Of a stretch of 64,000 bases of DNA, positions 1-8,755 are shown piece after piece. Below the pieces are notes generated by a model. The model did no database searches. It worked only from the letters and a program-made list of their open reading frames with translations, and was not told the DNA's origin. Source of the DNA: Flavobacterium johnsoniae (GTDB taxonomy: Bacteria; Bacteroidota; Bacteroidia; Flavobacteriales; Flavobacteriaceae); assembly GCF_030388325.1 (NCBI RefSeq), contig NZ_CP103794.1, forward strand, positions 62,001 to 126,000, in the 5' to 3' direction. The translations under genes and the position numbers were made by a program. Positions within the stretch are counted from its first letter, which is position 1. Each line of letters starts with the position of its first letter.

Positions 1-1118
1 CGTTAGAAAAAATAAATTCTGAATTAAAGAAATTTGATTCTTCAATCTTGATTAAAAAAGGAAAAACAAAAGACGTTTGGAAATCGCTTATTGACGAATT
101 TGACATTCAAAACGTATTTTTTAATAAAGATTACGAACCTTTTGCTATAAAACGCGATGAAATAATTTCAGATTTATTAAAAGAAAACAACATCGAATCT
201 TTTTCATTTAAAGATCATGTAATCTTCGAAGAAAAAGAAATTACAAAAGCAGACGGACTTTCGTACACGGTTTATACGCCTTATAAAAATAAATGGTTAG
301 AAAAATATCGTTTTTCAGGTTCGATTCCAGAAAATGATTCGACCTCATTTCAAACAAATTTTGCAAAAAATAATTTCAAATTTCCTGATTTATCTGAAAT
401 CGGTTTTGAGAGAAGTTTGATTAAAGTTCAGCCACATAATTTAACGCAAATTGCCAATTATAAAGAAACAAGAGATTTTCCTGCTTTAGACAGCACGTCT
501 TATCTTTCACCACATTTGCGTTTTGGTACAGTCAGCATTCGAAAATTAGTGAATTGGGCAAACAGAAAAAATCAGACTTTTTTAAGCGAATTGATTTGGA
601 GAGAATTCTTTATTCAAATATTATTCAGTTTTCCGAATTGTGTTAATCATAATTTCAAATCTAGTTATGACGGAATTCAATGGCGAAATAACGAAGAAGA
701 TTTTAAACGCTGGTGTTCAGGAACAACTGGATATCCAATGGTCGATGCTGGAATGCGTCAACTAAATGAAACGGGTTATATGCACAATCGTGTTCGTATG
801 GTCGTTGCAAGTTTTTTATGCAAACATTTACTAATTAACTGGCAATGGGGCGAAGCGTATTTTGCCGAAAAATTATTAGATTTTGAATTGGCTTCTAATG
901 TCGGAAACTGGCAATGGGCAGCAGGAACGGGTTGCGACGCGGCGCCGTATTTCAGAGTTTTTAATCCAGAAATTCAGCAAAAGAAATTTGACGAAAAAGG
1001 AGAATACATTCGCAAATGGATTCCAGAATTTGATTTCGGATATGCAGAGCCTATGGTCGATCATGCTTTTGCAAGAGATCGAGCGATTGCAACTTACAAA
1101 AAAGGGATTTTGAAATAA
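1..1118 (+). CDS. phrB: Deoxyribodipyrimidine photolyase / cryptochrome family, 5' partial
   Basis: This flavoprotein would repair UV-induced pyrimidine dimers using light. The frame is open back to base 3 with no in-frame ATG, so the true start lies left of the window; the TTG at 48 is an internal Leu codon. The visible part holds the end of the antenna-binding domain and the whole FAD-binding domain. Hallmarks are TSYLSPHLRFG, LIWREFF, GYPMVDAGMRQL, HNRVRMVVASF, a Trp-rich NWQWAAGTGCDA segment and YFRVFNP. This arrangement fits class I CPD photolyases. A cryptochrome-like photoreceptor role cannot be excluded from sequence alone. The gene is followed by a 301-base spacer made of repeats. 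Confidence 0.93.
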   Translation, partial: LEKINSELKKFDSSILIKKGKTKDVWKSLIDEFDIQNVFFNKDYEPFAIKRDEIISDLLKENNIESFSFKDHVIFEEKEITKADGLSYTVYTPYKNKWLEKYRFSGSIPENDSTSFQTNFAKNNFKFPDLSEIGFERSLIKVQPHNLTQIANYKETRDFPALDSTSYLSPHLRFGTVSIRKLVNWANRKNQTFLSELIWREFFIQILFSFPNCVNHNFKSSYDGIQWRNNEEDFKRWCSGTTGYPMVDAGMRQLNETGYMHNRVRMVVASFLCKHLLINWQWGEAYFAEKLLDFELASNVGNWQWAAGTGCDAAPYFRVFNPEIQQKKFDEKGEYIRKWIPEFDFGYAEPMVDHAFARDRAIATYKKGILK

Positions 1119-1130
1119 AGTTTTTTGTTT

Positions 1131-1172
1131 CAGGTTTCAGGTTTCAGGTTTCAGGTTTCAGGTTTCAGGTTT
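1131..1172. repeat. Tandem heptamer repeat, six copies of CAGGTTT
   Basis: Six perfect head-to-tail copies of CAGGTTT lie just after the photolyase stop codon. A related sequence in inverted orientation (GAAACTTGAAACCTGAAAC) occurs at about 1393-1411, just before the end of the ABC1-kinase gene, so the spacer 1119-1419 is bracketed by related sequence. The same word family recurs at 18012-18050. Copy number of such a short repeat could vary between strains by slippage. Confidence 0.9.
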
Positions 1173-1215
1173 TTACTGGATGCTTAATTATTGTTTCACG
1201 CAGATTTATGCACAA

Positions 1216-1323
1216 ACTTGTCATCCTGAGGAACGAAGGATCTTCGCAAGTAGCTCCTCAATCAGAATCGACAATCTTTGTCGAGTTACTTGTGGAGATT
1301 CCTCGTTCCTCGGAATGACAAAC
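1216..1323. repeat. Imperfect palindromic intergenic element
   Basis: The left arm (ACTTGTCATCCTGAGGAACG, 1216-1235) is mirrored by the right arm near 1304-1323, which reads AGTTTGTCATTCCGAGGAAC on the other strand. The pairing extends inward through the GAAGGATCT/GAGGAATCT and CAAGTA blocks, so the element folds as one long hairpin. From general knowledge, related palindromes are scattered between genes in Bacteroidetes and look like REP-type elements. It lies between convergent genes and could also help terminate transcription. Confidence 0.8.
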
Positions 1324-1419
1324 TGGACGAAAAAAAAACTTTGTCAAAGTTTTAAACTTTGACAAAGCTCTATACATAAAGTTGAACCAACTTGAAACTT
1401 GAAACCTGAAACAAAAACC

Positions 1420-2724
1420 TTAATATTTCAAATAAGCGTCAACAACGATTTTAGCTTTCAAGTCGAACATTAAATTATAAAGTCCGAAGAAAGTACGGTT
1501 CATGTAGATGAAGTGCTTAGAACCACGATTTCCATTCATTTTTTTCAAGTTTGTATCTGCTGAGAAACGTTTTCCTAATTCGGCAATTGCGTTAAAGAAT
1601 TCTTCATCAGCAAAATCGAAAGTTTCATTTTGGAAAGGTTTCGTAAAAAGTGATAATAATTCATGAAACATTTCGGTAAAATATTCAATTTCCGCAGGCG
1701 TATCATCTGGACGAAGAATTTCTAATTCGAATAATTTATCGTTGAAAAGCTTTGCGTCGGTAATTACATTTTTATTAATTAATTCGAAATATGGCGTATA
1801 AAATTCTTCAGGAATTTGTTTCATACAACCAAAATCTAACGCAATTAATTGATTTTGATCATCAACCAAAAAATTTCCAGGATGTGGATCTGCGTGTACT
1901 TTTCGCAAAACATGAATTTGATACATATAAAAATCCCAAAGTGCCTGACCTAACTTATCGCCAACTTCTTGATCTGTATTTTTTGCAGTAAATTCAGAGA
2001 GATGAATTCCCGTCATCCAATCCATTGTAATGATTTTCTCTGATGAAAATTCTGGATAGTAATTTGGAAAAGTAATATTTTCAATTTTACCGCAAGCGTC
2101 AACAACTTCTTGACTTTGTTTTAATTCTAACAAATAGTTAGTTTCTTCAATCAGTTTGTCTTCAACTTCTTTAAAATATTTATCAGAATCTTTTCCTTGC
2201 AGGTTAAACATTCTAATGGCAATTGGTTTTACCAAAGCTAAGTCTGAAGAAATACTATTGGCGACACCCGGATATTGAATTTTAACAGCCAGTTTTTTGC
2301 CATTTTTCTTTGCCAAATGAACCTGACCGATACTCGCCGCATTTACCGAATTCGGATTAAACTCATCAAAAATTTCGTAGGGCGTTTTACCAAAATTAGT
2401 TTTGAATGTTTTTAAAACCAAAGGAGCCGAAAGCGGCGGAACAGAGAACTGCGAAAGCGAAAATTTCTCCACATAAGCCTGCGGAAGAAAATTCTTGTCC
2501 ATACTCAGCATTTGCGCTACTTTTAGTGCGCTTCCTTTTAAACTTTTTAGTCCGTCGTAAATATCTTCTGCGTTATTTTCGTTCAATTTATCACGGCTCA
2601 AGTCTGGATTTACAACTTTCTCAGCATAATGTTTTATGTAATTTACGCCAATTTTTGCTCCAGTTTGAACCAATTTTCCTGCTCTTTCTATTTTTGAGGT
2701 CGGAATATAATCGATTGTTTTCAT
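1420..2724 (-). CDS. ABC1/AarF/UbiB-family atypical kinase
   Basis: This 434-residue protein belongs to the ABC1 (UbiB/COQ8) family of protein-kinase-like ATPases, linked in other organisms to quinone or isoprenoid lipid metabolism. The family KxGQ-type element appears as KVAQ at 68-71. The Ala-rich loop AASIGQ is at 129-134, the ATP-binding Lys is in VKIQYPG (147-153), the catalytic segment HADPHPGNF is at 277-285 and the metal-binding DFG at 297-299, so the active site looks complete. No C-terminal membrane helices are obvious. Its start codon shares one base with the stop codon of the upstream TetR gene, so the two are surely cotranscribed. The substrate is unknown. Confidence 0.88.
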   Translation of the reverse strand: MKTIDYIPTSKIERAGKLVQTGAKIGVNYIKHYAEKVVNPDLSRDKLNENNAEDIYDGLKSLKGSALKVAQMLSMDKNFLPQAYVEKFSLSQFSVPPLSAPLVLKTFKTNFGKTPYEIFDEFNPNSVNAASIGQVHLAKKNGKKLAVKIQYPGVANSISSDLALVKPIAIRMFNLQGKDSDKYFKEVEDKLIEETNYLLELKQSQEVVDACGKIENITFPNYYPEFSSEKIITMDWMTGIHLSEFTAKNTDQEVGDKLGQALWDFYMYQIHVLRKVHADPHPGNFLVDDQNQLIALDFGCMKQIPEEFYTPYFELINKNVITDAKLFNDKLFELEILRPDDTPAEIEYFTEMFHELLSLFTKPFQNETFDFADEEFFNAIAELGKRFSADTNLKKMNGNRGSKHFIYMNRTFFGLYNLMFDLKAKIVVDAYLKY

Positions 2725-3383
2725 TATCTGCTGTGTATTTTTTCTTTAAATAGAAATTTTCCAAAATCTATTAAATGATTCATTGGTGCAACATTCATCA
2801 ATTCAAATGAAGCGTTAACCGATTTTTCGATAAAAATATCTGTTTTTTCAAAAGCTGCAGATTCATCTTCCATCCAGAATTTAATTGTTAGCATTAACTG
2901 CAACCAGGAAGATTCTTGAATAGCTTTTTCCTGAAATTTCTGAAATCTTTCTTGTTCTAATCTGTAATCGTCAGTTAAAATTTCAGCAACATATTCTTTA
3001 AAACTATTTCTAAGCGTAGTTAATTGCACCAAGTTTTTCAGCGGATTTCTATCGATTTTTAGTGTTTGCAAAACATAACTTCTATTTGCAGTAAGAATTT
3101 CGAAGAAAGTAAAATAAAAACTTAGCATTTTATTTTTCATATCATATCCCTGATATTCTTCATTTTTGTGAAGAAGATTGACTGTGTTTTCAAAAAACAA
3201 TCGAAATATTTCTTTTTCTAAACCTTCCAATGTTCCAAAAAAAGAATAAAACTCAGCTTCAGTAAAATCATTTTCTTTAGCAAAATGATAAACCGATTTT
3301 GGTTTTTGACCTTTTTCTAAAACCTCATCCATATATTTTGAAACGATATCATCTTTGGTAATTACCTTTTTTTTAGTCGTCAT
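2724..3383 (-). CDS. TetR/AcrR-family transcriptional regulator
   Basis: This is a 219-residue protein. Its N-terminal ~60 residues have a TetR-type helix-turn-helix layout (VSKYMDEVLEKG, then a SVYHFAKENDFTEAEFYSFFG recognition region), followed by an all-helical ligand-binding or dimer domain without recognisable specificity. It overlaps the ABC1-kinase gene by one base in a TAATG junction, so it probably regulates that pair. It is divergent from the epimerase gene at 3482, and the 98-base spacer between them is where an operator would be expected. A near-consensus -7 box (TACCTTTA on the minus strand) lies about 30 bases upstream. The ligand is unknown. Confidence 0.8.
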   Translation of the reverse strand: MTTKKKVITKDDIVSKYMDEVLEKGQKPKSVYHFAKENDFTEAEFYSFFGTLEGLEKEIFRLFFENTVNLLHKNEEYQGYDMKNKMLSFYFTFFEILTANRSYVLQTLKIDRNPLKNLVQLTTLRNSFKEYVAEILTDDYRLEQERFQKFQEKAIQESSWLQLMLTIKFWMEDESAAFEKTDIFIEKSVNASFELMNVAPMNHLIDFGKFLFKEKIHSR

Positions 3384-3481
3384 TTTATTAAAATTTAGAA
3401 TTTGGTATAAAGGTAAACATTGTTTAACTACCTTTACTCATAACCAAACGCAATACACTGTTAAATATATTATAAACTATT

Positions 3482-4393
3482 ATGTCTCAAAACGTTCTAT
3501 TAACTGGAGGAAGCGGCTTCATTGGAAAATATCTAACAGATATTTTAATTGAAGCTGGATTTTCTGTATCCGTTTTGAGTCGTTCTGATAAAGAAGATAC
3601 TGCAAGAGTAACCTTTTATAAATGGGATTTAAAGAAGAATTATATTGACGAAAATGCAGTTTTAAACGCAGATTATATTATTCATCTTGCCGGCGAAGGA
3701 ATTGTAGATAAAAGATGGACGAATAAAAGAAAAAAAGCAATTTTAGAAAGCCGCACAAAACCGGTCGATTTAATTTTTTCTGTTTTAGAAAAACACAATA
3801 AAAAACTCGAAGCTTTTGTTTCAGCATCTGCTGTTGGAATTTACGGCGCTTTTACTAGTCATAAAATTTGCAAAGAAGAAACGCCTCCAGCAAATGATTT
3901 TTTAGGAACCGTTTGCCAAAAATGGGAAAGCGCCGCAGATAAAATTGGTTCATTAAATATCAGAACCGTTAAAATAAGAACTGGCATCGTTTTAGGAAAA
4001 GACGAAGGTTTCTTAAAAAAAATGACTCCATCTTTTAAATCTGGTTTTGGTGCCATTTTAGGTTCGGGCAAACAATACCTTCCTTGGATTCATGTTGAAG
4101 ATTTATGCCATATTTATTTAAAAAGCCTTCAAGACACACAGCTTGAAGGCCCCTATAATGCTTGTATTACAGACAATACAACAAACTCTAGGCTTTCTAA
4201 AATCATTGCCAGAATTTATGGATATTCAATCTGGCTTCCTAAAGTTCCTCCTTTTGTACTAAAAATTCTTTTAGGAGAAATGAGCATCGTAATTCTGACT
4301 GGACAAAGAGTTTCTTCAGAAAAAATTCAGCAAATTGGTTTTGAATTTCAAGACTCCGATTTAGAAAAGACTTTAATAAATTGTTTGAAATAG
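3482..4393 (+). CDS. TIGR01777-family NAD(P)-dependent epimerase/oxidoreductase
   Basis: This 303-residue extended-SDR protein has the Rossmann glycine motif TGGSGFIGKYL at residues 8-18, the family segment IIHLAGEGIVDKRW, SASAVGIYG, and the C-terminal half typical of TIGR01777/SDR39U1 proteins (GSGKQYLPWIHVEDL). Members are widely conserved, are often called cell-division inhibitor SulA-like by old annotation, and have no settled substrate. The gene is divergent from the TetR/ABC1-kinase pair. Its stop codon abuts the stop of the convergent YceI gene with no spacer. Confidence 0.88.
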   Translation: MSQNVLLTGGSGFIGKYLTDILIEAGFSVSVLSRSDKEDTARVTFYKWDLKKNYIDENAVLNADYIIHLAGEGIVDKRWTNKRKKAILESRTKPVDLIFSVLEKHNKKLEAFVSASAVGIYGAFTSHKICKEETPPANDFLGTVCQKWESAADKIGSLNIRTVKIRTGIVLGKDEGFLKKMTPSFKSGFGAILGSGKQYLPWIHVEDLCHIYLKSLQDTQLEGPYNACITDNTTNSRLSKIIARIYGYSIWLPKVPPFVLKILLGEMSIVILTGQRVSSEKIQQIGFEFQDSDLEKTLINCLK

Positions 4394-4963
4394 TTATTTT
4401 AAAACCGCAAAACGTACCTCATCGCTATGCACAATTCCCGTTAATGCGGTATTTGCCGTTTTAGAGATTTTAGCCGCGATAGAAGCTGGAATACGAATAT
4501 TAAAATCGGAAAAAGAAATTGGAAAATCTGAAATTACCTGAATTCCTTCTGGAACACGTTTAATTAAAGCATTTACTATAATCTCTTTTGATTTTCCTTT
4601 TAAGTTTAATTTCCCTTTAATTTGATAAGGCTTTTCAATTTCATTGATATCTTTCAAATCAAATTTTTCTATTTTGCCTTTAAAAACCGCTTTAGGATAG
4701 CGATTACTTTCCATATAATTTTCGTTAAAATGCTCTTGCATTAAATCTAGCTTAAAACGAAAATCTTTGATGGCAACAGTACAGATAAAAGTACTGGATT
4801 TAGGTTCTAAAAGAATAGAAACCTGTCTGTTTACAGCTTTTACTTCTTCAAATAACGGAACAGAAGCTTCGAAATTTACAGTTCCCGAATTGGTAAAAAA
4901 TTTGTCTTGGGCAAGGACAGAAATAGCGGTAAAAAATAAAAGTAAAAAGGTAGTTGTTTTCAT
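4394..4963 (-). CDS. YceI-family exported protein
   Basis: This 189-residue protein begins with a cleavable signal peptide (MKTTTFLLLFFTAISVLAQ). It then has the YceI-like lipocalin fold pattern: repeated beta strands with GTVNFEASVPLFEEVKA, FRFKLDLMQEHFNENYME and a C-terminal SFSDFNIRIPA block. YceI relatives bind isoprenoid-type lipids in the periplasm; the ligand here is not known. In these short flavobacterial versions the usual Trp/His start is reduced. It is convergent with the epimerase gene, with no spacing. Confidence 0.85.
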   Translation of the reverse strand: MKTTTFLLLFFTAISVLAQDKFFTNSGTVNFEASVPLFEEVKAVNRQVSILLEPKSSTFICTVAIKDFRFKLDLMQEHFNENYMESNRYPKAVFKGKIEKFDLKDINEIEKPYQIKGKLNLKGKSKEIIVNALIKRVPEGIQVISDFPISFSDFNIRIPASIAAKISKTANTALTGIVHSDEVRFAVLK

Positions 4964-5046
4964 AATCGTCTACAGTTAAACAATTATGTCATTCTATTTG
5001 TTTTCATTAAATGAATTTAAAAAAAATAGAACGGCAGTACTCAGTG

Positions 5047-5094
5047 AAAAAATTCCGTAACCCAATTGTTATACTTAAAGTTACGGAATTTTTG
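5047..5094 (-). terminator. Rho-independent terminator after the VOC gene
   Basis: A 14-bp perfect inverted repeat (AAAAATTCCGTAAC at 5048-5061 and its complement at 5080-5093) with an 18-base loop is followed on the minus strand by a run of T. It lies about 66 bases past the stop of the VOC-family gene. Confidence 0.8.
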
Positions 5095-5159
5095 CTTGCA
5101 AAGTTTTGAAACTAATGCTAAATATTTGTGAATATTTTTTGAGTGAAATGTTTCTCTAA

Positions 5160-5555
5160 CTAACCTTTTACTTCTGTACAAATCTCAATTAAAAAACCAT
5201 TTAAATCTCTCACATAAGCCACAACTTGTCCCCAAGGTTTTTCTACAGGTTCTGAAACAATTACTGCTCCAAATGAAGTTGCTTTCTGTAAAACTTCTGG
5301 AACATTTTCTACAATAAAACCTATTTCTATTGCAAAAGGTTTATCTTCTAAACTGCTTTCGATAAAACCATCTTTAAAATTGCTTTCTGCTAGTTTTTTT
5401 GAAGCAAAAGAAAGTGATGTTTCTCCAGTTATCAATTCGCCATAATCATTGTCTGGCGAGATAAATTTTCTCGAAAAACCAAAAGCATTTTCATAAAATG
5501 AAATCGATTCTTCGACATCTTCAACGTATAAAATTGTATATCCAAACTTTATCAT
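5160..5555 (-). CDS. VOC-family (glyoxalase/bleomycin-resistance fold) protein
   Basis: This 131-residue single-module vicinal-oxygen-chelate protein has the opening pattern YTILYVEDVEESISFYENAF and the closing KPWGQVVAYVRDLNGFLIEI, with Glu at the usual metal-ligand position. The fold is clear but the reaction is not. Proteins of this size are usually annotated as glyoxalase-like and can bind metals, antibiotics or nothing known. It forms a single-gene unit with its own terminator. Confidence 0.85.
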   Translation of the reverse strand: MIKFGYTILYVEDVEESISFYENAFGFSRKFISPDNDYGELITGETSLSFASKKLAESNFKDGFIESSLEDKPFAIEIGFIVENVPEVLQKATSFGAVIVSEPVEKPWGQVVAYVRDLNGFLIEICTEVKG

Positions 5556-5596
5556 AATTTCTAGTCTTTAATGTGTTTCACATAAATATAAGAAAT

Positions 5597-6145
5597 TTAA
5601 CTGATTTCTAGTAGCACATTATACTTTTCTAAACTTGCTAAATCTTCGATAGAATTAATACTCGCCAATTTTTCGTGTTCTTCGACTTCCTTTCTAACTT
5701 CGATATGCTTAATTGCTTTTCTAAAACGGCGAACTTCTTGTAAATTAGATAAAATCAGTCCAGGAACTTGCACACTTTTTCCTTCTTTGTCTTTGGCAAC
5801 CATTGTAAAATAAGACGAATTACAATGCTTAATCACACCTGTTTGAATGTTTTCTGCTTCAACACGAATTCCGACAACCATAGAACTTCTTCCGACATAA
5901 TTTACAGAAGCTTTCATGGTTACTAATTCTCCAACTTCAATTGGTTTTAGAAAATTTACCGTATCTACCGATGCCGTTACGCAATAATTACCACTAAACT
6001 TAGATGCCGAGGCAAAAGCAATTTGATCTAGCAATTGCAAAATATATCCTCCGTGAATTTTTCCGCTAAAGTTAGTGTGCGACGGAAGCATTAATTCTGA
6101 TATGCTCACTTTTGATGAAGAAACGGGTTTAAAATCTGTACTCAT
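5597..6145 (-). CDS. Hotdog-fold acyl-CoA thioesterase
   Basis: This 182-residue protein would hydrolyse acyl-CoA to free acid and CoA in the cytoplasm. It resembles the YciA/BACH group: an N-terminal hotdog domain with FSGKIHGGYILQLLDQIAF, then VDTVNFLKPIEVGELV and a strand with VGIRVEAEN, plus a helical C-terminal tail. I take the ATG at 6145 (MSTDFKPV) as start. A longer frame begins 13 codons upstream, but those residues (CLKITTHQKNKN) do not look like part of the domain. Confidence 0.86.
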   Translation of the reverse strand: MSTDFKPVSSSKVSISELMLPSHTNFSGKIHGGYILQLLDQIAFASASKFSGNYCVTASVDTVNFLKPIEVGELVTMKASVNYVGRSSMVVGIRVEAENIQTGVIKHCNSSYFTMVAKDKEGKSVQVPGLILSNLQEVRRFRKAIKHIEVRKEVEEHEKLASINSIEDLASLEKYNVLLEIS

Positions 6146-6313
6146 GTTTTTGTTTTTTTGGTGTGTAGTTATTTTTAAACACATAGAATCATAGCTTTTC
6201 TATACCATTAAAGGCGTTTCAATTGTATTAACAAACATAGCTATGTGTTAGAAACTAGTTTCTTTTTTAATTCTTTAACAGAAAAAACATCTACGTTTCT
6301 ATGTGTTTAAATT

Positions 6314-7687
6314 TTAATTTAATAATTCATTTTCATCTGAATTTATGGCTCTTGCAATAATATTTTCAGGAAGCGATTTTTTTGCCTTTGCTCCCATTTT
6401 TTTCAATCTTTCTACGCTCGAAATCAGATTTCCTTTCCCGTCAACCAATTTGTTCATCGCGCTTTCGTATTCTGTTTTAGTGTCTTTAATTTTATTTCCA
6501 ATACGAACTAAATCAGACACAAAACCTTCAAATTTATCGTATAATGCGCCGGCTTGTCTTGCAATCTCAAAAGCATTTTCCTGTTGTTTTTGATTCGTCC
6601 ACATACTGTCAATCGTTCTTAAAGTTGCTAAAAGTGTACTTGGCGTGACAATAACAATATTTCTATCGAAAGCTTTTGTGTATAAAGCGGGATCTTCGTT
6701 TAAAGCAATGGCAAATGCAGGTTCCATCGGGATAAAAAGCAGAACAAAATCTGGACTTTCTATTTGATATAAATCGTGATAATTTTTGCTTCCAAGCTGT
6801 TCTACGTGTCTTTTTATAGAAATTACGTGTTCTTTTAATAATTCTATTTTTAATAATTCCGATTCTTCATTTACCCATCTTTCATACGCAACAAGCGAAA
6901 CTTTCGAATCGACAATCATTTTTTTACCGTCTGGAAGATTGATTACAACATCTGGAAAAACGCGATTTCCTTCGGCATTGGTAAAACTTTGCTGTACTTC
7001 GTATTCTCTTCCCTTTTCTAAACCAGATTTTTCAAGAACACGTTCCAGAACTAATTCGCCCCAATTTCCTTGCATTTTAGTATCGCCTTTTAATGCTTTT
7101 GTTAGATTTAAGGTTTCTTTGCTCATTTGAGCGTTCATTTCGCTCAAACCAATAATCTGCTGACGAAGCGCGGCGTGATAATCGATACTTTCTTTATGAG
7201 TTTGATCGACTTTTTGTTCGAAAATGTGAATTTTGTCTTGAAGTGGCAACAGAATATTTTTCATATTCTCGCTGTTTTGTTCGGTAAATTTTGCCGATTT
7301 TTCTTCGAGAATCTTGTTGGCTAAATTTTCAAATTCTTTGGTAAATTTTTCCTGAAGTTCGTTGATTTCGTTTTTTTGCTCTTTATGTCTTTCCCATAAA
7401 TTTTCAAAATCAACTTCTTTTTTAGAAAGCTGAATTGCTAAACTGTCTTTTTCTGTTCTAATGTTTTCTTTTTCAGTATTATTTAATTGCAATTGTTTCT
7501 GAAAATTATTTTTTTCATTCTCAAATTGCTCTTTTAGCATTAACAATTGATTGTTTAATGCCTGTAATCTTTCTTCAGAAATTGCCTTTTCTGATTGGTT
7601 TTTAGACGCAGAAAGCAACTTTCCTACGTACATTCCGATGAATAACGCAATTACAAAACCCAACAAAAACGGTAGATAATCTAACAT
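6314..7687 (-). CDS. rmuC: DNA recombination protein RmuC
   Basis: This 457-residue protein has one N-terminal membrane segment (about residues 4-22), a long coiled coil (about 30-170) and the RmuC nuclease-like domain (about 180-420), with GNWGELVLERVLEKSGL, PDVVINLPDGKKMIVDSKVSL and VIVTPSTLLATLRTI. RmuC limits inversion at short inverted repeats in E. coli and belongs to the PD-(D/E)XK superfamily. That fits a genome carrying many palindromic repeats, though the link is only suggestive. It stands alone, with about 170 bases of AT-rich spacer on either side. Confidence 0.93.
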   Translation of the reverse strand: MLDYLPFLLGFVIALFIGMYVGKLLSASKNQSEKAISEERLQALNNQLLMLKEQFENEKNNFQKQLQLNNTEKENIRTEKDSLAIQLSKKEVDFENLWERHKEQKNEINELQEKFTKEFENLANKILEEKSAKFTEQNSENMKNILLPLQDKIHIFEQKVDQTHKESIDYHAALRQQIIGLSEMNAQMSKETLNLTKALKGDTKMQGNWGELVLERVLEKSGLEKGREYEVQQSFTNAEGNRVFPDVVINLPDGKKMIVDSKVSLVAYERWVNEESELLKIELLKEHVISIKRHVEQLGSKNYHDLYQIESPDFVLLFIPMEPAFAIALNEDPALYTKAFDRNIVIVTPSTLLATLRTIDSMWTNQKQQENAFEIARQAGALYDKFEGFVSDLVRIGNKIKDTKTEYESAMNKLVDGKGNLISSVERLKKMGAKAKKSLPENIIARAINSDENELLN

Positions 7688-7872
7688 AACTAAGTTTATT
7701 TTACGTAAAAGTACGCAATAATACGTAGTACTTAGTTTTTAAAATAGAAATTTCACGAATTAAGAATTAATCCAAACTAAATCAACAATTTATTTTTCAA
7801 AAAAAATTATTCCGCAACGCAACCTTTTTTCAAAACGCTTATCTACAAGATATAACCTATTACAAAAGATTC

Positions 7873-8748
7873 ATGAAAAAATTAATGCTTGGCTTATTTG
7901 TAGCCTTTGGAATTAGTGCTTGCTCTCTTGGAGATGACGCTAAATATGCAGATTGTGGTGACAATACAATTGTAGAGTTTACAGGATTTCCTTTATTGTG
8001 TAACTATAATGTAAAAACACCACCGCCTACTGCTGCAGTAGCTGTAGTTAATACTCAAAAACAAATGGACGCTCTTTTTGAAAAACACGACAATAGCTGT
8101 GCTGTTAGCAGTGATCCAAATATAGATTTTACAAAAAACTTTTTAGTTGGTGTTTTTGCAGGTCCAAAGCCTACAACAGGTTTTGCTTTAAAAATCATTT
8201 CTATTATAGAAAACAATTGCCAAATCATAGTTAATTATTATGAAAAATCGCCTGCTCCAGGAGAAAACGTGTCACAAACAACAACAAATCCGTTTGATGT
8301 CGTTTTAATTCCAAAAACATCAAAACCATTTATTTTTATTAAATCAACTGAAAGTCCTGACAATATGATTATTGGAAATTACTCTAATCAATGTACTGGT
8401 GCAGATTGTCAAAAATTCTTCCAAATAAATGATTATAACACTTTGAAATTCTTAAACGTTGCAGCTGGACAATACGATTTTAGCCAATACAAATACACTC
8501 CAACTATCAAAAAAGGTGAATATACTTTATTGTTAAAAGATGTTCCTGGAGAAATTCTAGCACTTAAAGGACAAACTAAAACATACGGTAATCCAAATGA
8601 GTCTGCTCAAGGCGGTGTTTATTTTGAGTTGAATCAAAGCGCTGTTATTACGAGAGTTTATATTGATAATGCAGATACTGCAGATCAGAGCGCAGCAATT
8701 AAAGCTTTCAAAAAAGTAATCCAAGATAAAATAACTAGCTTAAAATAA
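7873..8748 (+). CDS. Lipoprotein with PrcB-type domain
   Basis: This 291-residue lipoprotein has a lipobox ending at Cys17 (FGISAC) followed by SLGDD; acidic residues soon after the Cys resemble the surface-export signal described for Bacteroidetes lipoproteins. Residues about 60-160 match the domain seen in PrcB, a Treponema protease-complex subunit (VGVFAGPKPTTGFALKI, then SPAPGENVSQTTTNPFDVV). The C-terminal ~120 residues (from QCTGADCQKFF) resemble nothing I recognise. The next gene starts 7 bases downstream and also encodes an exported protein, so they form a likely operon. Confidence 0.75.
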   Translation: MKKLMLGLFVAFGISACSLGDDAKYADCGDNTIVEFTGFPLLCNYNVKTPPPTAAVAVVNTQKQMDALFEKHDNSCAVSSDPNIDFTKNFLVGVFAGPKPTTGFALKIISIIENNCQIIVNYYEKSPAPGENVSQTTTNPFDVVLIPKTSKPFIFIKSTESPDNMIIGNYSNQCTGADCQKFFQINDYNTLKFLNVAAGQYDFSQYKYTPTIKKGEYTLLLKDVPGEILALKGQTKTYGNPNESAQGGVYFELNQSAVITRVYIDNADTADQSAAIKAFKKVIQDKITSLK

Positions 8749-8755
8749 TCCAATT

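Noticed and set aside
48-1118. Full-length photolyase starting at TTG 48
   Set aside because: The frame stays open to the window edge and the antenna domain would be missing, so the gene is partial.
1131-1172. CRISPR-like repeat array
   Set aside because: The unit is 7 bases without spacers and no cas genes are present.
1180-1362. 60-codon open frame on the plus strand
   Set aside because: It lies inside the palindromic repeat and its translation follows the repeat, not a protein family.
2406-2753. 115-codon frame opposite the ABC1-kinase gene
   Set aside because: Shadow of a clear gene with complete kinase motifs on the other strand.
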